From Chloroflexia bacterium (GTDB lineage Bacteria; Chloroflexota; Chloroflexia; Thermomicrobiales; UBA6265): a stretch of DNA of 6,301 nucleotides. The DNA lies in contig JAUIGA010000201.1 of NCBI GenBank assembly GCA_030430125.1, positions 1-6,301 on the forward strand, given 5' to 3'. Positions 1-4,287 of this stretch are shown here, piece by piece (the stretch's first letter is position 1; every line of letters begins with the position of its first letter). Position numbers and translations under genes: made by a program. The notes under the pieces were generated by a model. That model had not been told where the DNA came from. It did no database searches and worked only from the letters and a program-made list of their open reading frames with translations.

Positions 1-84
1 GATGCGACGGGTCATGCCTGCCCGCAGCAGAACGGTCACCTGCCGATCTCGCTCGACGACAGCGACCCATTGGAGGAGCTGTAG
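1..84 (+). CDS. C-terminal end of an unidentified upstream protein (partial)
   Basis: Reading from base 1 gives 27 sense codons and a TAG at 82-84. The visible tail contains HACPQQNGHLPIS and then the acidic ending DDSDPLEEL. Third positions are mostly G or C, as in the genes downstream, which supports a real coding end over a chance open frame. The protein is cut off by the window edge and I do not recognise the family. An acidic, leucine-ended tail is not diagnostic. No T-rich intrinsic terminator follows it before the operon promoter at 138. It is probably a separate transcription unit from the ilv operon, because a strong promoter and an attenuator come next. Confidence 0.5.
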   Translation, partial: DATGHACPQQNGHLPISLDDSDPLEEL

Positions 85-137
85 GGCAGCTCGGCGCGGG
101 TGTTGCAGAGCCGGGCGGCCGGGAGATTGTGAAGGAG
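85..137. other. Spacer between the upstream gene and the ilv promoter
   Basis: This short GC-rich stretch follows the TAG of the partial gene. It has no convincing ORF, ribosome binding site or T-tract terminator. It contains the left arm (111-118) of an inverted repeat that brackets the -35 box, described separately. Confidence 0.5.
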
Positions 138-153
138 TTGACAATCCGCCCGG
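111..153. repeat. 8-bp perfect inverted repeat bracketing the -35 box
   Basis: CCGGGCGG at 111-118 is the exact reverse complement of CCGCCCGG at 146-153. The arms are separated by 27 bases that include the TTGACA at 138-143. The right arm lies inside the promoter spacer. It could be an operator for a dimeric or looping regulator, a leftover RNA hairpin at the end of the upstream transcript, or chance in GC-rich DNA. The repeat is seen directly; any function is inference. Confidence 0.35.
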
Positions 154-167
154 AACCGGATTATGCT
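138..167 (+). promoter_or_regulatory. Sigma70-type promoter of the ilv operon
   Basis: A perfect -35 hexamer TTGACA lies at 138-143. After an 18-base spacer comes TATGCT at 162-167, which matches TATAAT at four of six positions including the critical TA and final T. Transcription would begin near 173-175, about 54 bases before the leader-peptide ATG and about 168 bases before the terminator hairpin. That is a normal layout for an attenuated biosynthetic operon. The hexamers stand out in otherwise GC-rich sequence. The start site is inferred from spacing only. Confidence 0.7.
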
Positions 168-227
168 GGATTCGGGCAGGGTAGACCTGCTGACGAAGGC
201 GTTGCCGCCACTTCGAGAGACGGGCTC

Positions 228-311
228 ATGGCTCCTCGAACTTCTGTCGACATTGTACTCGTACTTATTTCGCTCCCGATTGGGGGCATTTGGTGTGCGG
301 GGAGACAGTAG
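228..311 (+). CDS. Leader peptide rich in Ile/Val/Leu codons (attenuation peptide)
   Basis: An ATG at 228 opens a 27-codon frame ending in TAG at 309-311. Codons 9-14 (252-269) read I-V-L-V-L-I without interruption. With V7, L16, I18 and I21, ten of 27 codons specify branched-chain residues. All four Ile codons are ATT and two of three Val codons are GTA, although the structural genes strongly prefer ATC and GTC/GTG; such rarer codons would make stalling more sensitive. Upstream is only a weak purine-rich site (GAGAGA at 215-220). An in-frame GTG at 129 is rejected because it lies upstream of the promoter -35 box. By analogy with ilvL and ivbL leaders of enterobacteria, ribosomes stalled here for lack of charged tRNA would let the antiterminator form. 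The peptide itself probably has no other function. Confidence 0.8.
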   Translation: MAPRTSVDIVLVLISLPIGGIWCAGRQ

Positions 312-349
312 CCGGCAGGCAACAAGGAAGACGAATGACTGGCCTCCCC
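299..349 (+). promoter_or_regulatory. Predicted antiterminator pairing of the ilv attenuator
   Basis: GGGGAG at 299-304 is complementary to CTCCCC at 344-349 (six pairs). GCCGG at 311-315 pairs with CTGGC at 339-343 (five pairs, one of them G-U). On the 3' side the eleven paired bases are contiguous (339-349); on the 5' side they are interrupted by six bases. This consumes the whole 5' arm of the terminator, so the two structures exclude each other. The 5' strand overlaps the last codons and stop of the leader peptide. A ribosome finishing the peptide would cover it and allow termination, while one stalled at codons 9-14 would leave it free. CTCCC at 273-277 can also pair with GGGAG at 300-304 and could act as the protector (1:2) pairing. 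All pairings were read by eye; no folding energy was computed. Confidence 0.6.
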
Positions 350-370
350 ACTCACGGGAGGCTTTTTTGA
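335..370 (+). CDS. Possible 11-codon ORF spanning the attenuator hairpin
   Basis: ATG at 335 opens MTGLPTHGRLF and stops at TGA 368-370. It is preceded by a purine-rich AAGGAAG at 324-330, only four bases before the ATG. The frame covers both arms, the loop and the T tract of the terminator, and its start region would lie in the single-stranded loop (316-338) of the predicted antiterminator. Translation would be expected to melt the terminator. It may well be chance, because a purine-rich linker can mimic a ribosome binding site, so I list it at low confidence. Confidence 0.2.
   Translation: MTGLPTHGRLF
342..368 (+). terminator. Intrinsic terminator (attenuator) in the ilv leader
   Basis: GCCTCCC (342-348) pairs perfectly with GGGAGGC (356-362) around a seven-base loop, and six T residues follow at 363-368. 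This is a textbook Rho-independent terminator. It lies 30 bases after the leader-peptide stop codon and 214 bases before the ilvB start. Because a strong promoter lies upstream at 138-167 and the leader peptide lies between, it most likely acts as a conditional attenuator of the operon and not as the end of the preceding gene. Confidence 0.85.
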
Positions 371-582
371 TTGCTCCTGACCAATGGCGCGCAGGATGCA
401 GCCGACAGTCTCCCGGAGACCAGTGGCGGAAGCCGGGAGACTCGCAGGATCGGAGGCGATCGTGGTGATCGCCTACCTCCGGCACCGTGGCAGCGACGGC
501 ACGGCTCCGGGAACAGACGCGCAGCACCGCGCGTGGCAGGAGCGGGTCGGCGACCCGGACGCGCGAACAGGAGCATCCACCA
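369..582 (+). promoter_or_regulatory. ilvB: Long structured 5' UTR of ilvB downstream of the attenuator
   Basis: These 214 bases hold no convincing gene but many perfect inverted repeats. AGTCTCCCGG 407-416 pairs with 433-442 (10 bp). A competing hairpin, GTCTC 408-412 with GAGAC 416-420, uses the same left arm. AGGCGATC 454-461 pairs with 467-474 (8 bp), extended by 452-453 with 476-477. ACGCGC 517-522 pairs with 529-534, and CGGGTC 543-548 pairs with 552-557. No T tract follows any of them, and no T-box consensus (AGGGTGGNACCGCG) is present. Possible roles are mRNA stabilisation, translational control of ilvB, or an undescribed RNA element. Some hairpins are expected by chance in GC-rich DNA, but this density is high. 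Confidence 0.45.
569..573 (+). promoter_or_regulatory. ilvB: Ribosome binding site deciding the ilvB start
   Basis: AGGAG at 569-573 sits nine bases before ATG 583. The alternative in-frame GTG at 487 has no such site upstream and would add 32 low-complexity, arginine-rich residues not expected of the family, so 583 is chosen. Confidence 0.75.
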
Positions 583-2343
583 ATGGTCACTGCACAACGG
601 TCGCCTGGGCAGGCGGCAGGAAAATCGGAGGCGGACCCGGCGGCCGAGCCGGAAATCCTCACAGGTTCGGAAATCACGTGTCGGAGCCTCGAGGCGGCCG
701 GTGCGACGACGGTGTTTGGGTATCCTGGTGGCGCCGTGATCCCGCTGTACGACGCACTTCCCTCGTCGAACCTGCATCATGTCCTGGTGCGGTTCGAGCA
801 GTGGGCAGGCCTCGCCGCTGACGCCTATGCACGTGCAACCGGCGAGGTTGGCGTTTGCATCGCGACATCCGGTCCCGGCGCCACAAACCTGGTGACCGCG
901 CTCGCGAACGCCCAGCTCGACTCGGTGCCGATGGTCGCGATCACCGGTCAGGTGACGCAGGCGCTGATCGGTCGAGACGGGTTTCAGGAGGTCGACATCA
1001 CCGGCGTGTCCCTGCCGGTGACCAAGCACAACTACCTGGTGCAGCGACCGGAGGATATCGCGCCGACGATCAAGGAGGCGTTCTACCTGGCGAAGTCGGG
1101 TCGGCCGGGTCCGGTGCTGGTCGATATTCCCAAGAATGTCTTTGTCGCCAAGACGGCATACATCCCGCCGACCAAGGTCGGCCGGAAGAGCTACCAGCCG
1201 ACCATCACGCCGAACATCCGGCAGGTTCGACTTGCGGCCGATGAGATCGCCCAGGCGAAGAAGCCGCTGATCATGGCTGGCCACGGCATAATCCTCAGCG
1301 GGGCGGAAGCGGAGTTCCAGCAGTTCGCGGAACATACCGGTATCCCGGTGATCTACACCTTGCTGGGACTCGGTGCGATGCCCGAGATGCACCCGCTCTC
1401 GCTCGGGATGATGGGCATGCACGGTCATCGGCATGTGAATCGCGCATTGGAAGAGTGCGACCTGCTGGTCAATATCGGAGCACGGTTCGATGACCGTGCC
1501 ACCGGGAGGCTCAACGGGTTCGCCCCGAATGCGCGCGTGGTTCATGTGGATATCGACCCCGCCGAGATCGGCAAGAACGTCGAGACACACGTGCCGGTGG
1601 TTGGCGATGCCCGCGAGGCGCTGAAGATGCTGCTCGCCGAGGTCGGCGAGGGCAACCACGATGCGTGGATGCGCTGGATCGATGGACAGCGCAACCGGGT
1701 GCTCGAAGCGGCGCTGGAGGATCGGCCAGAGTGGCCCGAACCATACTCGATCGTCAAGGCGATTGCCGAGGCGACCGACCACGAGGCGATCGTCACCACC
1801 GATGTCGGTCAGCACCAGATGTGGGCCGCGCAGCAGTTCGGCGTGCGATATGGCACCCGGTGGATCACGTCGGGCGGGCTTGGCACCATGGGGTACGGTC
1901 TGCCATCGGCGATCGGCGCGAAGATGGGGCGGCCCGATCTCGAAGTCTGGACGATCGTCGGCGATGGTGGATTCCAGATGTCCTTCAACGAGCTGGCAAC
2001 CGCGGTGCAGGAGCAGCTCGACATCAACGTCGCCATCATCAACAACGGGTACCTCGGCATGGTGCGCCAGTGGCAGGATCTGTTTCACAACCACAACTAT
2101 TCCGAGGTCCGCATCAGCGCCCCCGACTTCGTGCAGCTTGCCGAGTCGTTCGGCGCGACAGGCATCCGGGTGACGTCGGACGACGAGATCCGATCCGCCA
2201 TCGAACGGGCGCGGTCGATCAAGGGGCCGGTGGTGATCGACTTCGTGGTCGAACCGGAAGCCAACGTCTATCCGATGGTGCCGCCTGGGGGAAGCAACTC
2301 CGAGATGGTGCACGATCCGCAGACGCCACAGGATCAGGAGTGA
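583..2343 (+). CDS. ilvB: Acetolactate (acetohydroxyacid) synthase, large catalytic subunit
   Basis: The 586-residue protein is a full-length ThDP-dependent acetohydroxyacid synthase, which condenses pyruvate with pyruvate or 2-ketobutyrate in the first common step of valine, leucine and isoleucine synthesis. The N-terminal pyrimidine-binding domain starts near residue 26 (FGYPGGAVIPLYDAL at 45-59) and includes the ThDP-activating Glu72, SGPGATNLVTAL (96-107), TGQV (121-124) and FQE (134-136). The middle FAD-binding domain carries GARFDDRATG. The C-terminal domain has the Mg/ThDP motif G460-D461-G462 through N487-N488-G489, then YLGMVRQW ending in Trp497, equivalent to the tryptophan linked to 2-ketobutyrate preference in characterised enzymes. 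An Ala/Pro/Gln-rich tail of about 25 residues precedes the first domain. Oddly, the usual HEQGAAHAADGYA around the catalytic Glu reads FEQWAGLAADAYA. ilvN follows after five bases, indicating co-translation as a complex. Cytosolic. Confidence 0.96.
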   Translation: MVTAQRSPGQAAGKSEADPAAEPEILTGSEITCRSLEAAGATTVFGYPGGAVIPLYDALPSSNLHHVLVRFEQWAGLAADAYARATGEVGVCIATSGPGATNLVTALANAQLDSVPMVAITGQVTQALIGRDGFQEVDITGVSLPVTKHNYLVQRPEDIAPTIKEAFYLAKSGRPGPVLVDIPKNVFVAKTAYIPPTKVGRKSYQPTITPNIRQVRLAADEIAQAKKPLIMAGHGIILSGAEAEFQQFAEHTGIPVIYTLLGLGAMPEMHPLSLGMMGMHGHRHVNRALEECDLLVNIGARFDDRATGRLNGFAPNARVVHVDIDPAEIGKNVETHVPVVGDAREALKMLLAEVGEGNHDAWMRWIDGQRNRVLEAALEDRPEWPEPYSIVKAIAEATDHEAIVTTDVGQHQMWAAQQFGVRYGTRWITSGGLGTMGYGLPSAIGAKMGRPDLEVWTIVGDGGFQMSFNELATAVQEQLDINVAIINNGYLGMVRQWQDLFHNHNYSEVRISAPDFVQLAESFGATGIRVTSDDEIRSAIERARSIKGPVVIDFVVEPEANVYPMVPPGGSNSEMVHDPQTPQDQE

Positions 2344-2348
2344 CAGCC

Positions 2349-2888
2349 ATGCAACACGCACACACGCTCTCGGTGCTGGTCGAGGATCAGCCAGGGGTGC
2401 TCAACCGGGTCGTCTCGCTGATGCGGCGCCGATCGTTCAACATCGACTCGATCACGGTCGGGCATTCGGAGCAGCCCGGCATGTCGCGGATGACCCTGGT
2501 GGTTCGCGGCGAGGACAACGAGGTCGAGCAGGCCACCAAGCAGCTGTACAAGCTGCTGGAGGTCGTCAAGGTGACCGACCTGCCGGAAGCCGACGCGATC
2601 ACCCGAGAGATGGTGATGGTGAAGGTGGCGGCAAAGGGGCAGTCCAGGTCGGAGGTGCTGCAACTGGCGCAGGTCTATGGCGCCCGGGTGCTGGACGCGA
2701 CGCCGACGACGCTGATGATCGAAGCCACCGGCGACGAACACCAGATCGATTCGTTCCTGACCATGATGCGCGTTTTCGGGATTCGTGAGATGGTACGCAG
2801 CGGCAAGATTGCCATGGGGAGGTCATCGGCGGGGACGCGTTCCAGGGCCGATGTATCGACCAATGGCGTATACGCCGCGGCGGATTAG
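2349..2888 (+). CDS. ilvN: Acetolactate synthase, small regulatory subunit
   Basis: This 179-residue protein is the regulatory partner that activates IlvB and confers feedback inhibition by branched-chain amino acids. An N-terminal ACT domain (about residues 5-80) shows TLSVLVEDQPGVLNRVVSL and FNIDSITVG. Gly16 and Asn31 align with Gly14 and Asn29 of E. coli IlvH, positions where substitutions give valine resistance, so valine sensing looks intact. The C-terminal ALS-ss domain (about 84-160) has REMVMVKV and ends in MVRSGKIAMGR. About 20 polar, low-complexity residues follow. The start is ATG 2349, with AGGAG at 2336-2340 embedded in the last ilvB codons and eight bases of spacing. Only five bases separate it from the ilvB stop, so translation is probably coupled and stoichiometric. 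Length is normal for a long-form IlvN/IlvH. Confidence 0.95.
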   Translation: MQHAHTLSVLVEDQPGVLNRVVSLMRRRSFNIDSITVGHSEQPGMSRMTLVVRGEDNEVEQATKQLYKLLEVVKVTDLPEADAITREMVMVKVAAKGQSRSEVLQLAQVYGARVLDATPTTLMIEATGDEHQIDSFLTMMRVFGIREMVRSGKIAMGRSSAGTRSRADVSTNGVYAAAD

Positions 2889-3008
2889 GACATGGAAGAG
2901 ATCGGGAGGCTCCACCAGCCTCCCGATTCCATGAGCAACGCAGGTGGACACCCTCGTGACGGTCACGGGGCAACCCCAGGACGGGCAGGAACGCCCAGGA
3001 GGATTTCA
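2889..3008 (+). promoter_or_regulatory. Structured ilvN-ilvC spacer with a strong hairpin at 2891-2933
   Basis: Starting two bases after the ilvN stop, CATGGA 2891-2896 pairs with TCCATG 2928-2933 and ATCGGGAGGCT 2901-2911 pairs with AGCCTCCCGAT 2917-2927. That is 17 perfect pairs with a four-base bulge (2897-2900) and a five-base loop (2912-2916). No T tract follows, so it is not a standard intrinsic terminator. Downstream, CCTCGTGA 2952-2959 can pair with TCACGGGG 2963-2970 (one G-U), in competition with GGGG 2967-2970 pairing CCCC 2974-2977. GGGC 2983-2986 with GCCC 2993-2996 abuts the ilvC ribosome binding site. Likely roles are protecting the 3' end of a processed ilvBN message or tuning ilvC expression. 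No separate promoter is evident. Confidence 0.6.
2997..3002 (+). promoter_or_regulatory. ilvC: Strong ribosome binding site deciding the ilvC start
   Basis: A full AGGAGG at 2997-3002 lies six bases before ATG 3009. The in-frame ATG at 2892 lies inside the intergenic hairpin and would add 39 residues absent from the family, so 3009 is chosen. Confidence 0.85.
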
Positions 3009-4052
3009 ATGCCAGCGACGATCTACTACGAGTCCGATGCGACCCTTGCACCGCTTCAGGACAAGACGATCGCGGTCATCGGGTACGGTTCGCAGGGACG
3101 CGCGCACGCGCTCAACCTCCGTGATTCCGGGCTCAGCGTCGTTGTCGGCCTCTATGAGGGCAGCAAGAGCCGGGCGAAGGCCGAGGCTGACGGCGTGCGC
3201 GTTGCGTCGGTCGCGGATGCGGCGAAGGACGCCGACGTCATCATGATGCTGGTGCCGGACCAGACCCAGAAGCGGGTGTACGAGGAGTCGGTCAAGCCGA
3301 ACCTCACGCCGGGCAAGACCCTCATGTTCGCGCACGGCTTCAACATCCATTTTGGCCAGATCGAGCCGGAAGCGGGCATCGACGTGACGATGATCGCGCC
3401 GAAGGCCCCTGGCCAGCGCGTTCGGGAGCTGTTCGAGGAGGGAATGGGTGTGCCGGCGCTCGTCGCGGTGCATCAGGATGCCAGCGGTCACGCGAAGGAA
3501 CAGGCCCTGGCCTACGCGCGGGGACTCGGCTCGCTCAGCGCCGGCGTGCTGGAGACAACCTTCGAAGAGGAGACGGAAACCGACCTCTTCGGCGAGCAGG
3601 CCGTCCTCTGTGGCGGTGTGGCCGCGTTGATCCAGACCGGGTTCGAGACGCTGACCGAGGCCGGCTACCAGCCGGAGAGCGCGTACTTCGAGGTGCTCCA
3701 CGAGCTGAAGCTGATCGTTGACCTCATCTACGAGGGCGGTCTCACCCACATGCGCGAGGTCGTTTCCGACACCGCCGAGTATGGCGACTACTACGCTGGC
3801 CCGCAGATCATCACCGGCGAGACCAAGGCGGCCATGAAGAGCCTGCTTGGCAAGATCCAGGATGGAACCTTCGCGCGGGAATGGATCGCCGAGAACGAGG
3901 CTGGCCGCGAGCGGTTCCTGACCATGCGCCAGGAGCACACCGATCACGATGTCGAGCGCGTCGGCAGCCAGCTCCGCGCGATGATGCCGTGGTTGAAGAG
4001 CGGCAGGATGGCGCGGGAAGACGCACAGGCAGCGATGGGTAGCAAATCATAG
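3009..4052 (+). CDS. ilvC: Ketol-acid reductoisomerase, class I (short form)
   Basis: This 347-residue enzyme rearranges and reduces 2-acetolactate or 2-aceto-2-hydroxybutyrate to the dihydroxy acids, using NAD(P)H and Mg. The N-terminal Rossmann domain has GYGSQGRAHALNLRDSG at 25-41. The cofactor-selectivity loop follows as GLYEGSKSRAKA (47-58). Catalytic residues of the knotted C-terminal domain are all present: His109, Lys132, Asp192 and Glu196 in ETDLFGEQ, Glu228 and Glu232 in FEVLHELKLIVDLIYEGG, and Ser253. Length and the single C-terminal domain fit class I, not the roughly 490-residue class II form of E. coli. Oddities: Tyr49 stands where Arg or Lys is common in the loop, and APKAPGQ replaces the frequent APKGPGH, although Ser52 and Ser54 remain. 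NADPH is the default expectation, but specificity is not certain. It acts directly on the product of IlvBN encoded upstream. Confidence 0.96.
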   Translation: MPATIYYESDATLAPLQDKTIAVIGYGSQGRAHALNLRDSGLSVVVGLYEGSKSRAKAEADGVRVASVADAAKDADVIMMLVPDQTQKRVYEESVKPNLTPGKTLMFAHGFNIHFGQIEPEAGIDVTMIAPKAPGQRVRELFEEGMGVPALVAVHQDASGHAKEQALAYARGLGSLSAGVLETTFEEETETDLFGEQAVLCGGVAALIQTGFETLTEAGYQPESAYFEVLHELKLIVDLIYEGGLTHMREVVSDTAEYGDYYAGPQIITGETKAAMKSLLGKIQDGTFAREWIAENEAGRERFLTMRQEHTDHDVERVGSQLRAMMPWLKSGRMAREDAQAAMGSKS

Positions 4053-4211
4053 GTCGGACGACCGGCTGAATCCCTGAGAACGTACAGGTGAGCGATGTGG
4101 CCCGGCGCTTCGTGATGGACCGGTGCGCCGGGACAGGCATCCATGAGGAGGTCTGTCCCGGGAGCGCTCCGGTTCCGTATCGCGGGGACCGAGGGCTACC
4201 GGAACCGTGCC

Positions 4212-4217
4212 TACAAT
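4212..4217 (+). promoter_or_regulatory. leuA: Possible -10 box for leuA
   Basis: TACAAT matches the -10 consensus at five of six positions and stands out in GC-rich sequence, 70 bases upstream of the leuA ATG. There is no recognisable -35 hexamer 16-19 bases upstream, and a TG lies two bases instead of one base before it, so this is not a clean extended -10. A start near 4224 would give leuA its own transcript, independent of the ilv attenuator. Weakly supported. Confidence 0.25.
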
Positions 4218-4270
4218 GGGGCGTCACCGGTTCAGCCGTGGTCCATCAACCGAGGACCGGTCTGGCGGCC

Positions 4271-4279
4271 GGAGGAAGG
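4271..4279 (+). promoter_or_regulatory. leuA: Ribosome binding site deciding the leuA start
   Basis: The purine run GGAGGAAGG at 4271-4279 precedes ATG 4288 by eight bases. In-frame GTG 4207 and ATG 4216 lie in or just after the spacer hairpins, lack such a site, and would add arginine-rich residues not typical of LeuA. Confidence 0.75.
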
Positions 4280-4287
4280 CAACAGTC

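Larger units (their letters stand above)
4053..4287 (+). promoter_or_regulatory. 235-base ilvC-leuA spacer with competing inverted repeats
   Basis: There is no convincing gene here, and no Leu-rich leader peptide. Three strong inverted repeats occur. CCCGGCGC 4101-4108 pairs with GCGCCGGG 4125-4132 (8 bp). CCGGGACAG 4128-4136 pairs with CTGTCCCGG 4153-4161 (9 bp, extendable to 11 with 4137-4138 and 4151-4152). CGGTTCCG 4170-4177 pairs with CGGAACCG 4200-4207 (8 bp). The first two share bases 4128-4132 and so cannot coexist. The 12-base loop of the second holds GAGGAG, a Shine-Dalgarno-like motif. No T tract follows any of them. The spacer may encode an RNA switch or processing signal for leuA. 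Function is inference. Confidence 0.5.

Noticed and set aside
129..227. Upstream extension of the leader peptide to GTG 129
   Set aside because: It would start before the -35 box at 138-143 and therefore outside the predicted transcript. The extension has no branched-chain run.
384..821. Plus-strand frame from ATG 384 whose early part reads EAIVVIAYL, suggesting a second leader peptide
   Set aside because: It has no good ribosome binding site, uses common codons (ATC, GTG), does not stop before running deep into ilvB in another frame, and has no terminator after it. The Ile/Val run comes from the inverted repeat at 454-474.
352..2361. Long open frame of 669 codons on the minus strand opposite ilvB
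   Set aside because: It mirrors ilvB in a GC-rich, GC3-biased region, where antisense frames stay open by composition. The translation is His/Arg/Asp-rich with no recognisable domain, and ilvB on the other strand is unambiguous.
2892..3008. N-terminal extension of ilvC from ATG 2892
   Set aside because: The ATG is buried in the 2891-2933 hairpin, the extra residues are absent from the family, and AGGAGG with six-base spacing clearly marks ATG 3009.
3006..3947. 313-codon open frame on the minus strand opposite ilvC
   Set aside because: Shadow of ilvC; the sense strand shows every catalytic residue of the reductoisomerase.
4188..4207. T-box antiterminator resemblance (GAGGGCTACCGG)
   Set aside because: It lacks the TGGN core of the T-box consensus AGGGTGGNACCGCG, and no specifier-loop stem or terminator with a T tract follows.
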